A stretch of DNA of 64,000 nt from positions 1,612,001 to 1,676,000 of the forward strand of contig JAUDYN010000006.1 in assembly GCA_030407005.1 (NCBI GenBank). Direction: 5' to 3'. The position numbers and the translations under genes were made by a program. The stretch comes from Desarmillaria ectypa. Lineage: Eukaryota; Basidiomycota; Agaricomycetes; Agaricales; Physalacriaceae. The stretch's first letter is position 1, and every line of letters begins with the position of its first letter. A model generated the notes under the pieces. That model ran no database searches and was not told the origin of the DNA. It worked only from the letters and a program-made list of their open reading frames with translations. This document shows positions 32,587 through 43,602 of this stretch, one piece after another.

Positions 32587-33799
32587 TTAGATGCTGAGAG
32601 CATGGACTATGTACAGTCTTGTGCGGAGCGGATGGATGATCGACCGATCGATACGGGGCCGGAGGAGGGACGCGGGGTCGGATACTTATAGAGTTGGTAC
32701 TGTAGCCCCTCGTCGACAATTCCGATGGATTTATTTATCGCCAATGTATACCACCTAGAAATCCAAAGGAGAAAATCCAATTTTGGATCGTAGGAACATA
32801 AACGGCGTCAGATCATACGGCCAGATTACAGGCAACATGTCATCCGCCACTTGTGGTCGTGCGATGGTCAGCGAGACCGAAAAATAGAATGTTCAGCGAC
32901 AGACCTGGAATAAATCCGTAGTTCAGCCACTGATTCCCTATGCACGTATGCAGGGATATCACAGAAAGGGCATGAATATGTCGAACCGTATGAACATATC
33001 ATTAAACATGTGGAAGCGAATGGGGTGTCCGGATGGATACATTTCCGAAGTTGTGAGGACGATGTGCCGTTAGCCCAAGGACATTGCCGAGGACTGGCCA
33101 GTGCGTCTATTAAAAATACTGTGTGATAATGAATTCATAAAACAATTAATGACGCATCGACCTACTGGGAGCCTTTTCTTGCCGTCCAATATATGATTAC
33201 GGACAAAATATTGGAGCCGCGTGTACCTGAAGTGCGCCACTGAGGCTTCACACCAAAAGGCATTCCGCTAAAGGGCCTATGGCAAGGCAAAATTGCCATA
33301 TTGTAAATCGAGCCTGCCACAGCCGAGGGTACAGCTGACAGTCATAAGACACGAGTCAAGAAAATTTCGCGCTGTATTACAATTGGGCGAAGAAGAGAGA
33401 ACCACGACCCTGAGCCTAGCCTAGCCTAGTGTGAGTTGAGCAACACGAAATTAAGAGAAATACACTAATCGTCACCGTCATCTCAATGCATTCGGCTTCT
33501 GAGACTGATACATTCTAGCCCATCTGCACTCGAACGGCATACCCCACAGGATGGACGTACTAGAACCAAGGTCACAGTAATCTCGTCAAACCGGAGGCGC
33601 CTTCGCCACTCGAGACGGCTGTGGGATGTGGACTGGATCCGGCCCGGCGATGCGTGAAAGACTGTTGATCGTCTTGCCCGCAGCCAGGGCTGAAAACACG
33701 ACCCGGTGATGGTGTGGGGGATAAGCTTGTCTGTGCTGTTAGAGTCTACACAGGTATTTATTATACATAATATATATTAAATAAACAATCGTTTTCTGG
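32587..33799. other. intergenic region
   Basis: About 1.2 kb between the MDR stop codon and the tRNA gene. No frame of useful length and no obvious repeat is present. A short CCTAGCCTAGCCTAG triplet repeat occurs near 33416-33430. Confidence 0.5.
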
Positions 33800-33880
33800 G
33801 CATTAATGGGGTAGTGGTAACCTGGGTCGTTGCCATTGGTCATGCTCGACCCGCCGGGGGTTCGATTCCCCCTTAATGCA
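33800..33880 (+). tRNA. tRNA-Gly(GCC) with 10 nt intron
   Basis: A full cloverleaf folds from this sequence. The acceptor stem is GCATTAA/TTAATGC with discriminator A. The D arm is GGGT/ACCT with loop AGTGGTA, and the anticodon stem is GGTCG/CGACC. The T arm is GGGGG/CCCCC with loop TTCGATT. The anticodon loop reads T-T-GCC-A, then a 10-base intron at the canonical position after base 37, then T. The internal promoter boxes (A box around GTAGTGGTAA and B box GGTTCGATTCC) are intact. An alternative stem register would read anticodon TGC (Ala), but it puts a G at position 32 and is less regular. Confidence 0.85.
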
Positions 33881-33890
33881 ATGATAATAG

Positions 33891-33894
33891 TTTT
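33891..33894 (+). terminator. RNA polymerase III T-run terminator
   Basis: A run of four T residues begins 10 bases after the tRNA 3' end, the expected stop for polymerase III. Confidence 0.55.
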
Positions 33895-34469
33895 GGCAAC
33901 TTCAGTACTGAAGAATAGCACCAGGAACAATGAACTAAGGCTGCGCATTGAGCATTAGAGTCGGTCGAAACTCGGTCCGCTCGGGCTCGAGAGTCGAGAC
34001 TCACTCGATATTCAATAAGTGTCTTAGCTCTTCCATCTCAAAAGCAGTGTTTTACCTCGTGTCGATGTATGTTTCTCAGTCGTACAGCAGTACTGCAGCA
34101 GTTGGAATGCATTGTATGTGTACTGTTAGCTTAGGCTTCAGACCTATCTATTCCACAGATATGATACCTCTCCCTTCTGCCAGAGTAATGCCATACATAT
34201 GGTCCACTTCAAGGTCCAGTGTATATACCGGCGCATAGCTGCCATCGTTGTCCAGCTGGTAGGAATGGCCTTATCGGTCAGTCTGCGAAACATGACCCTT
34301 TTAGACATGTTCCTGGGTTGTACGCACAAATTCGCCAACACATTTGCCACTCAAAAATCATGCCCATTACTTCACTTCTATTTACGGACAGGGTGGAACA
34401 CAGGATAAAAGGCATGGAGGATAAAATGAAAAATCGTACCGGATTCACCGAGAGCCTTCGACGCCATGC
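33895..34469. other. intergenic region with a decayed coding fragment
   Basis: On the minus strand, about 34155-34345 reads as a protein-like frame ending DHMYGITLAEGRGIISVE and a stop. Two in-frame stops lie farther upstream in the same frame. It looks like the tail of a broken gene, but I do not recognise the family. Nothing else is supported here. Confidence 0.35.
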
Positions 34470-36279
34470 TTATGCTCTAGACACAAGGTGACGGATAAAA
34501 CCATCATCGTCATCGTCATCAACAGAACGTTTGAAGAAGTCGTGCTGTAGCAACTCTTTCGCACTGGGCCTCTCCTTAGGATCCAACGTAAAGCACTGTT
34601 CAATGATCCCCACCAACTCTTTATCTACAGCAACCAAGAGGGCTGGAGTAGACAGTACTTCGTGACCAATGATCTCCATCGCTATCATATTCGTCGTGGT
34701 GCGTCGGATACTCTGTACAAGCTCCTCCGGGAGCACAGATTTCCAAGTTCCAGATTTCAGTATCCCTAGGGCCGCGTAACATATCAGTTTCAAACATAAG
34801 AAAATGCTGTGAAGTAACGCACCGTCAGCATTGAAGTACTCCTTACCCTTGGGCGACGCCTCAATCATCCACCAGGGGAACTGTTTATCCTCTCCATTGA
34901 AAAGCGTCATGGCAAAGAGATGGTCCTGGGCATTGTACATTTCTAACTCTTCCATGTTTTTTTTCGTCTTTAAATGCTTGGAATCTATCGAATGGCCCGC
35001 GGAATACGGGCATATACGTTAGGGTCTCAAGCATCTGAACCGCGTGAGTAAGCTCGTGTATATATAAGGGTGATGAGACGTACTAAATTTCCCAGTGTCC
35101 AGATATCGATTTTCTCGTCCCAAGGAAGACCTAGAACGAGTTCTGGGGCTCGACGACGCGGTGATGTGGTGGGAAGGGCTGCAAGCAAAGTAAGTGTGTA
35201 TATCTCGACCAGAGGAATCGAATGTGCTTACGTGTGGTACTGTCTTTATGAATGGGGTGGCCTGGAGAGGCGATGAGATGCATAGAAAGAGGAGGAAAAC
35301 ATGGTGCTCACAGGCCCCGAAATCACATAGTTTGAAGTTCATAGAAGGATCCAATCGAGTCCCTAAAGGCATTTGCTTGGGTTGCTGCACCGTGTGGTAC
35401 ACGCTGGAGGTATCCTTGAAATCGCGGTTGTACAAGTTGTTACGAAAGGTTATTGATTCACCGAACTCGATCGGTTCCTTGTCCAACAGTTCCTTTAATT
35501 GATCGTCGTCCAAAGTATCGTCTGCCAATATGTCGTCTCCCTTGATATCTACGCGAGATCTAACGCGACTTTTCCGGGGTAAAACGCGTGCGACGTACCT
35601 CCATGGACGAGGCCACACTCGGAGTGAAGAAAGTCGAGAGCGAGCAGCACGTCACGAAAGAGTTTCTGCCATATGCTTCTGGGCCATTGTTGTTTAGTCC
35701 CCTGGTTGCCTGTGAGTTGCAGCTGAGTAAGGCACGCCCCACAAAGATCCATGGCAGATGAGGCGACTGAACGGTTCCGCCAACACCACGCTTCAGCAAT
35801 TAAGAGCAAGATGTCGAGATCCTGGATGATTACTCGCTTTCTTCATCATTATCTCGTCCCGTTCTCGTTCCTTATTGCTGAGTCAGTGAGCAGTGAAAAC
35901 ACAGTTAGGACAATAAGTACACGCACCTCCACTGGTTCGAATGCCCAAGCCAAACGCTCGCATGGTGCCCAAAGCCCAACTTGCGGAGTATCTTGACACT
36001 CAAGTAGTCGTTATGGTCCACCCGGAACGTCGCTTCATCTTCTCGTGGAATCACCTGGCCGATCCGCACATGGAGGAAGTCGTCTCCATAAGGAATGGGG
36101 ACGCTGAGGAGCTCTTCGCCATTGGCAGGCCGAGGGGTAACTTTACGGTCGGCGCCTTCAGGAATGATATGAACACCATGACCTTCATTGCCTCTGAGAC
36201 GGATGACTCGGGACATTTGCCGTATATGCCATCGCTGAGACAAAGGTCGCCAGTAAAGTCGGCGCGAGCACTGGAACAT
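34470..36279 (-). pseudogene. SRPK-like Ser/Thr protein kinase, probably a pseudogene
   Basis: The locus carries kinase landmarks in order. These are ILRKLGFGHHASVWLG (Gly-rich loop), NHPGSRH, LFRDVLLALDFLHSECGLVHGDIK (catalytic loop, joined by splicing), KLCDFGA (DFG), RRRAPELVLGLPWDEKIDIWTLGN and DPKERPSAKELLQHDFF. This order and spacing match fungal SRPK/CMGC kinases. Problems are several. The strand with the ATP-binding Lys is missing between VWLG and NHPGS, and the hinge region has lost about 20 codons and changes frame near 35780. The HxDxKxxN motif reads HGDIKGDD, with Asp for Asn. A run of eight A (34957-34964, T on the plus strand) puts the C-lobe out of frame, and seven would restore it. 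Loss of activity is therefore very likely. An unusual pseudokinase is the alternative. Confidence 0.75.
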
Positions 36280-36524
36280 GCAGCAAGAAAAATGTTATTG
36301 ACAATGCTAGGAGAGAAGGCAACTCGGACCGGCATTTACCTCAGCGAACTTGGTTATACAGCTTTTCAACGTTCACCATCAAGAGACAAAATCGATAAAT
36401 AATTAGATGAGAATCTTATACCTGCATATCAATGTCGCTTGCCTAATTTTTCTCATCCATTGCCTCACCCGGCTCCTCTGTACAGGAACGGCCGTGGCTG
36501 ACTCGTGGCGGCGTCAGTCCGCCG

Positions 36525-37260
36525 CATGAGGTAAGTACATATGCTCACGGAGTGAAATGTTTTTAACCAGACCTCTCTAGATTAATCCGCCGCGTTGCAA
36601 AGGGTCGTTACCCAACTAAATATCCGAGAAGCAACGAGTACATGATGCGCATCAAGATACGGGATTGCAGCATGTTCTCGTGGAACGAACCAGCTCCACC
36701 GGGATAAGATAATGCGTTGTATATAGCATGTTTCCCACTAGGTATCTTCTTCAATTCCCGTGGAGCTGCCGGTAAGTATATTTATGCTCGTCGAGTTAGA
36801 TGATTTTTAACCACTGGACCTCTAGGTGAATCTACAGCGTTAGTATATATGTGACTATAAACAAGTCGTTGCGGTCGGAGAACTGAGTCAATCAATGTAT
36901 TCGTATTCGAGAAGCACGTACGCTCCACCGGGGTACTAAGATGTGCTGCTGCTGTACATAGTGCCTTTCGCGCTAGCGTTTCGTTCGATTCCTGTTGAGT
37001 CACCGGTACGTATGTATGCTCGCCGAGTGATATATCCTTGACCAGACCTCTCTAGATGAATCTGCAGCATTTTAAAGTTGTTGTAATGGGTCGCGATCTG
37101 AGGAGTGAATAAGCATATTCGAGAGCCAATACATTCCTCGAGTCGTCATCAAGAAACGGTATCCCTGTATACTCTCGCGCTTGCCACCGGGGTATCAGAA
37201 TGCGCCTCTCCTGTTTCACGCCAAACGTCTTGTTCGCTACCATCTCATCTGAGCAGGGGC
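36525..37260. repeat. three-unit diverged tandem repeat, period about 240 bases
   Basis: Three successive units begin near 36528, 36770 and 37005. Each starts with GGTA(A/C)GTA..TATGCTC, has TTGACCAGACCTCTCTAGATGAATC or a close variant about 30-50 bases later, includes a TATTCGAGA(G/A)(G/C)CA.. block and ends with a CCACCGGGGTA-like block. The spacings are 242 and 235 bases, and identity is moderate. The array is non-coding and lies between the decayed kinase and the start region of the 37.4 kb secreted-protein gene. Unit boundaries are approximate. Confidence 0.6.
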
Positions 37261-37358
37261 ATAGCTTTTAAATTTGTTTTCGGTATCATACTTGACGCTC
37301 ATGACGTTTCAACCCAATCAATGTGATAATAGATCCTTGTAGTATTCACTCGCTATAG

Positions 37359-37365
37359 TATAAAA
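37359..37365 (+). promoter_or_regulatory. TATA box of the 37.4 kb secreted-protein gene
   Basis: TATAAAA lies 55 bases upstream of the start codon at 37414, a normal distance for a highly expressed fungal gene with a short leader. Confidence 0.6.
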
Positions 37366-37413
37366 GGACGCGCCTCTTCAGAGAAACCTTCATTGCGCTC
37401 TGCTCTTGCAGAT

Positions 37414-38215
37414 ATGTTCACCAAAATCATTTACCTCGCTACTGTCATCTTCGTCTCCTGTGCTACCCTGGCCCGTGCGGAGTCGCATGCTGTTAGATTT
37501 GTTAACAGGTCAGTACACTCCCAAGTAGCGGGTGACTCTGAATGCTAACCGATCTTCTTCTCCAGGTGCGGTTATGGGACTGTACGCTATTCCTGTGCTA
37601 CTGTGAATCATGGTTGATCCTTCTGGTATAGCCTACACTCAGCCAAAACTTCAATATCTTGTCCACCGGTGGCGACTACACCGCAAACGGGCCATTTGAG
37701 GCTGCTGTTGCGTTAGTGGTCCCTTCGTGTTCCCGCTCGAGATATACCTTATTCACGTCATGACATTTTAGCTGGCTCAACACAGGTGCCTGCGGTTTCC
37801 AGGGTACAGGATGCACCCTCGTAGAGCTTACTCTGAAGAATCCTACCTCACCTGGAGCTGGATCCAGCGCAGATATTTCGCTCATCCCTCCGTGAGTAGC
37901 TACTGATCATGTTCGATTACAATGGTTAATCCATTCCATATAGGCATACGTTCAACGTGGCGACGGCATTTTCGTACTTTAATGGATGCGATGGCCAGGG
38001 GAAATCTTGTACGTCTGTTAATTCGTCATTCGAGGAGGTCTAAACACATTTGCAGGCTCCAATGCTAACTGTCCCATTACGAGCGCTTTCCACGTCACTA
38101 CCGACTACGGTGCCCAAGTCCAGTGCCAAGCGAATAATGTGAGCGGACCTATTAACCGATCATTTTGCTGACCCTGATCCTTTTTCAGGTCGGATTGACG
38201 ATTACTTTCTGCTGA
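37414..38215 (+). CDS. small secreted cysteine-containing 'glycopeptide'-type protein
   Basis: Seven exons (37414-37508, 37566-37581, 37632-37711, 37772-37891, 37944-38008, 38056-38138, 38189-38215) sum to 486 nt, or 161 aa. A signal peptide (MFTKIIYLATVIFVSCATLARA) is followed by SHAVRFVNRCGYGTP, NILSTGGDYTANGPFEAAVA, CGFQGTGCTLVEL, SSADISLIPPHTFNVATAFSY, GCDGQG and NCPITSAF. The end is NNVGLTITFC. This Cys/Gly pattern is that of small basidiomycete secreted proteins annotated as glycopeptides, which look like reduced thaumatin-like folds. The function is unknown and a cell-wall or effector-like role would be guesswork. The 16 nt second exon is needed to keep the CGYGTP block. A TATA box lies just upstream, so strong regulated expression is plausible. 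Confidence 0.87.
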
Positions 38216-39846
38216 ATATAAATTTCAGTACTACCCTATGGTCATGTCTATTTAGTGGCGACGCGAATCATTCACACCACAAGGTTTCTTAACCGATAGC
38301 TTTGCTCTTTAAGAAAAGTTGGTTGATTGTTCAAACATTGATTGATCGACACTGTCATTAAGTGCTGAAATTGGCGGTCTAGACCGCTAAGAAACTCTGA
38401 TCCGCAAAAAAGAGCTGATAAAAAAGGATGGAAACCAATCGCAAATTCCCTTGAGGCCAATAGAATTGCGACGCCGCCTTATAGACGGGTCAATGGGAGA
38501 CGAGAGTGAGAACACGATATGTTCCGATTCTATCACATTTATGATTGGCTACCGGAGTGTTTTTATGCGCAGTGAACTTGGGAAGGTTAGAAAATGCGGA
38601 GAGACTTGTATAGCGAGTTAACCGGAGCAGACATTTTCGCGCCAAGTCTCCATATATCCTCAGCGCGTGAAACAGACTTGGACTAAAACAGCCGGAAGAC
38701 AGGTGGGGCATAAACACCCGCAACGGTGAAGAGCGCTCGGACTGAAAAGTACAAAGCGGAGTTCCTCTAGGGATTACAAGATGACCGAAAAGGGCATGGC
38801 GGAAGGGCGAGTGGATGCTTCGTATGTAATTCCCAGAGCAAAGACGATGTCGTTTATGATGAGCTTCGGTATTGTGGAAGACGGAACTCCGATTTCCCCC
38901 GATACTGCAAGCAACTCCGCCAGTTGGAGTATGATTCCTTTCAATCAGACGAATATAATATACATTGACAGCGACGTCTGGTAAGAGGCGGGAAGAAACC
39001 AGCCGTTCATCACCTGAACGTGGAAGAATACTTATGAAACAATACTAGCCGGGGAAAAAAGCCCACAGGACATACCTAAGCCCCACTGAGATCGCAGCAA
39101 TAGAGATCCCTGATCGATGTGGTCCGAGACTTGAGGGAAAAAGGGGAATATATGTAAAAAGAGACAAAGCGACGAATAAATAGCGACTGATCAGAGAAGT
39201 TGACCGCTGAATAATGTGAAATTGCCCCAGACAGCATTCATTGGGGTAGAGTTGGGGTAGACCGGCGAAGGTTTACTACCCCACATACAAGGCACCCTCT
39301 CTTACCTCCTTGAGTGAATGGCCCCCCAAAACACTGGTCTTGTGTGCCCAAAGACGCGTTGGACGTGGTGCAATACAATGTTCGGCGTTTGTTGATGCTT
39401 GTTACATTTGAAAGGAGAACAAATAGCGGCAAATATCTGGTTCCGATATGAATAATCCGGCGTGTGGTCATGGTGCGGTCTCGAAGTGTTCGTCACCGCT
39501 CGACAGCGAACTCGAACTGCGGATGAGGTGGCGTCCTATCAAAGCACATGTATCGGCTGTTCTACCACGGTCGAGTGCGTCACCGTCGCAGCCTCACAGA
39601 CTCGTAGAAGGAGAATAAGCGCACCAGGCCTAGGGCTATTTTTGAAACAAGTAGTAAGGGACGGAGGCGTGGCATATGATTCGCCCAACAGATTGCCCCA
39701 AGGCGAGCCCGATCCCTCCGTTCGACCATTCCCAGACATTCCGGATTCTACCGCTGCCGCTCTGACCCTATATATATATAAATGCTCGTTTTTTCGTGTT
39801 ATTGCTGTCTCATTCTTCATTACTTTATCCTTCCTACCTTCCTACC
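38216..39846. other. intergenic region (upstream of malic enzyme)
   Basis: About 1.6 kb with only short unsupported frames (for example 39462-39959 plus and 39539-39820 minus). The last 80 bases contain the TATA string listed separately. Confidence 0.45.
39769..39782 (+). promoter_or_regulatory. TATA-like promoter element of the malic enzyme gene
   Basis: A TATATATATATAAA string lies 65-78 bases before the start codon at 39847, and pyrimidine-rich sequence typical of fungal transcription starts lies between them. Confidence 0.55.
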
Positions 39847-42047
39847 ATGACCATCCTTCTCACTCCATACGCGTCCGGGGGCGCTCAGAAGCTCAAAGTG
39901 GCCTCACAGTGTATGCGGTCCATTCTTACCGCTGCTCGTCGCCCCGTACTAATTGCTAGGCCTTTCCTAGCTCCCCCAAGACCCAAGCATGGTCTCACAC
40001 CCCCCGCCCTCGATGACGCTGTCCATGCGTTGCGCTGTCTTGCCCAGCTCCGGTCCAAGGAAAAGGGCATCGAGAAATACATCTATCTCTCCATGCTCAA
40101 GGAGCAGGACCCTGCTATGTTCTACAAGCTCTGTCTCTCCAATATGTCAGAATTCACCCCCATTATTTACACCCCAATCGTCGGCGACGCCTGTCTGCAA
40201 TACTCGCACATCTACAGGCGTCCTGAAGGCTTGGTGCGTTTAATTGTCTCATTTCCATCCTTCTCGCGTGCTGAATAAGACGCGCTGTTGTCAAGTATGT
40301 GTCCATCAAGGACAAGGGCAATATCAAATCTGTCATTTCCAATTGGCCCAGAATCGATGAGGCTAGAATCAGTGTCGTCACCGATGGTGAGAGCCTCGTC
40401 GCCTCCAGTCGCCGTGCTTTATTTACCGACAGAACCTGAAAGGCTCCCGTATTCTCGGTCTGGGTGACCTTGGTATCAATGGCATGCCCATTTCTATTGG
40501 GAAGCTCTCCCTCTACATCGCTGGCGCCGGGTGAGGTTTTCTCCTGCCAAGTCTAGTTTTTCCAGGCGCTCATGCGGATATGTCTTAGAATTCGTCCCAC
40601 ATCAACCATTCCCATATGTCTTGATCTTGGAACAAATAATCAAACATATCTGGATGATCCGCTCTACCTGGGCCTCCGCGAAAGGCGCGTGCCCGACGAT
40701 GAGATGACAGAGTTCATGGACGAATTCATGAGGGAGATGTCCGTCGCCTTTCCGAAATTGATGGTGCAATTTGAGGTAAGCTGCGCTCCGCTTTTCCGTG
40801 TCTTATCTGCATGAATCACGGGGTTTCTAATTCTAATTAGGACTTTTCCACGGACCATGCATTCACATACCTTGAACGGTATCGGAACAAGTATCCCGTC
40901 TTCAACGATGACATTCAAGGAACAGGAGCTGTCGTGCTCAGCGGATTCCTCAATGCTGCCAAGATCTCATCTGCGGTGTCCGGGCGCCCGTTGAGCAGTC
41001 ATCGTATTCTGTTCTTCGGCGCGGGGTCTGCCGGTGTTGGTGTTGCCTCGCAACTCATGAGTTTCTTTACCATCCAGGGCCTGTCGGTCGACGAGGCACG
41101 AAAACGTGTTTGGTTGGTTGACTCGCAAGGCCTTGTGTATGATGCTCGCGGCAAATTGGCGGAGCACAAGAAATGTATGCCTGTTTTCGGGCCGCATGGA
41201 AATGTTGCTGATGACTACTCTCCGTAGACTTCTCGCGTAAGGACTACGAAGGCCCGCCTATGAAGAACCTCCTCGAAATCATTGACTATGTGAAGCCCAC
41301 TGCTTTATTGGGTCTCTCAACGATATCTGTGAGCATGCACCCCTATTCTTTATTATCAGGTACACTAACAGCACAACAGAACGCTTTCAACGCAGACGTT
41401 ATCCAAGCTATGAGTGCACTCAACCCTCGGCCCATCATCTTCCCTCTGTCCAACCCAGTACGTCTGTCCGAATGCACATTCAGCGATGCTGTGATAAACT
41501 CCAACGGCAACGTACTATTTGCTTCGGGCTCGCCTTTCGATCCCATTGAATACAACGGCAAGACCCTATACCCTGGACAAGGCAATAATATGTACATCTT
41601 CCCTGGTCAGTATCATCGTAATCCGTTTCGTTTCACTGATACTGATACTTGTTGCAGGATTGGGATTGGGATCAATCCTCTCCAGGGCAAAGAGTGTGAC
41701 GGATACCATGGTTGAGGCCGCATCTCTCGGATTAGCAAACTCGTTGACATCTGAGGAGCGTGAGGCCGGATTGTTGTACCCCAGGATTGAGAGGAGTGAG
41801 TTTGATATCTATCATGTTCTCGCTGATAGGTACTGATGGGCGTTACACTAAGTTCGTGAGATTAGCGCTCATATTGCTAATGACGTCATTCGGGCGGCGC
41901 AGAAAGCGGTCAGTGCTCATATCTTTTTTTTTTGCTGATGCACATTCTGATATCTATTTTCAGGCTGTCGACCGTTCGCCCGAGCTCCGGGAACTGAATG
42001 ACGATGACCTTTACAAGAGGGTGCAAAGCAAGATGTGGAATCCTTAA
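39847..42047 (+). CDS. NAD-type malic enzyme, probably mitochondrial
   Basis: Malic enzyme converts malate to pyruvate and CO2 with NAD(P). Ten exons beginning at 39847, 40296, 40443, 40589, 40841, 41228, 41380, 41658, 41853 and 41964 sum to 1692 nt, or 563 aa. A basic, Ser/Ala-rich leader (about residues 1-45) suggests mitochondrial import. Motifs in order are [14 protein letters not shown] (catalytic Tyr), [33 protein letters not shown] and [15 protein letters not shown]. The Rossmann segment [14 protein letters not shown] follows, then WLVDSQGLV. The C-terminal domain reads [32 protein letters not shown] and [16 protein letters not shown]. All introns are 40-70 nt GT..AG and in phase. NAD preference is inferred from overall similarity to fungal mitochondrial enzymes and not from a single residue. 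Confidence 0.94.
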
Positions 42048-42229
42048 ATTTTTATTCGTATTTGCTTTGATACTATGCTCTCCCTCATTTGCACTGGTTT
42101 TCCTTTCTTTGGCATTCATCCTCGACTTGTAGATCTAGCGTATGGAGTATTATATATAATTCGGACTGAATACAACGGATGATATAGAGTCTGAGCAATC
42201 GTTCATTTAAGAAGGCTTCAACTAGCGGA

Positions 42230-43602
42230 TCACACCGACCGAGACTCCGACTGCTGTGACTTTCTAGAGTGCCTTGGTGGAAGCCCGGGAGAAGGGGAAG
42301 GCCCGGATCCAGCCTCACTCCGAGAATAAGACCAAATCAAACTGGGAGTAAAGTTCCTCATGATGGATTCTGTTGTCGTGAGTAATGTTCCTGCGATATA
42401 GATCAGTTATGGCATGTAGGTACACATCGCCGGGAAACTGTGAATACCTTGGTGACTTGTTCGACTTTTGAAACTCCGAGGGATAGAGCGCCCGCGCTGA
42501 ATCTTGTATTTTCTGATATAGATGACGAGAAAGGCGATGAGGATGGCTATAACGAGAAACATGACACCCAGCAAGGCCGCGAGGGTTTGGATAACAGCGG
42601 GTGATTCACGGTTTACAGAAGATACATTATTAGCGGAGGAAGTTGTTGATTTGATAGCGGAAGCGAAAGAGGTAGTAGAACTCGAAGATGATGTTGGAGG
42701 GAAAGAAATGGTAGCCTCAGTATTGGAGGTACTATTGGGATGGGGAGAGATGAAAAAATAGTCAAGAATGAAAGGAGAGTCAGACCCCGCGTCCGTAACG
42801 TTGATGACGATTTTGTGCTCATCCTTCGACAACTCAGATGCCACAAATAAAGGCTGATTCAAGTAAGCTTGTTCGGTTTGTGGCTCTGTGGTGACAAAAG
42901 GGGCGGCAGCATCGACAATGAAGGATGTTGTGGGAGGATTCGAAGTTGTGCTACTGGATGGCACGGTTCCGAAGACGATTATTCCGCTTCCTGTGGACAT
43001 AGAATGTGAGTTGTGATCTGGAAGGTCGTCCAATACCATACCATTGAAGCTTAGGGAGACTGTTGATCCCGCGGTGGAAGTGCTGTGAGTCGTATTCGAT
43101 GGTCCTGCACCGTCGAGAGACCAGGGGCCATTGTAGAGTACCCTCGCGTCGTTGTCGGCAATGCAGAACTGGCAGAAAATGTCGCTTCCAGTGGTGAACG
43201 GGTTGTCCGTTGCGCTACCAGCCGTGTTGTCATTCGAAGTGGAAGGGCCTTTTGAACCATTCGAATTCGAATTCGAGCCGCCGAAACCAAAGCCGTTCGA
43301 ATTGTCAGAACTGCTCGAACTCTTTGAATTGTCGTTGGAATTGCCCCTATCACGGCCCTCGTTTTGGTCAGCACCTGAGTCGAAGGGAACTCTTCGGCGG
43401 TGAATGAAGGCTGGTCGCCTTCGGTCCATATATGCGCATTGCTGGTCACCACGGATGTAATCATGGACCCAGGCAGGAAGGATGGCGAGGAGCAGGTCCA
43501 AAATATGTGTTCCTGTTAGCAAAAAGATCAGTGACAAAGGAAGGGAAAAAATTACAATGATAGCACACCATTAGAGGCCTCCGAAGGAGTCAAGGGAGGC
43601 AT
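42230..43602 (-). CDS. Ser/Thr/Asn-rich single-pass membrane protein, unknown function
   Basis: Three exons (43569-43602, 42448-43512, 42230-42390) sum to 1260 nt, or 419 aa. The N-terminal part has the hydrophobic stretch ILDLLLAILPAWV and then a basic patch. A low-complexity segment rich in Asn, Ser and Gly (for example GGSNSNSNGSKG) and a Cys pair in IFCQFCIADND follow. A region with YNGPWSLDG and IVINVTDAG resembles the beta-rich ectodomains of many Agaricomycete surface proteins. A Ser/Thr stalk precedes one membrane segment (ALLGVMFLVIAILIAFLVIYI), followed by IRKYKIQRGR and a short basic/Pro tail. Starting instead at 43537 (no splice) would give a signal-peptide-like MSLIFLLTGTHILDLLLAILP. 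The choice is open. Function is unknown, and a wall-sensor role would be speculation. Confidence 0.75.

Noticed and set aside
33780..33900. Ala(TGC) reading of the tRNA
   Set aside because: It needs a GGGTC/GACCC stem with G at position 32. The shifted stem gives a regular loop with U33 and anticodon GCC.
42613..43464. Long open frames antisense and out of frame within the membrane-protein gene
   Set aside because: They follow from the Ser/Asn-rich repeats of the real gene read in other frames and have no splice or start context.
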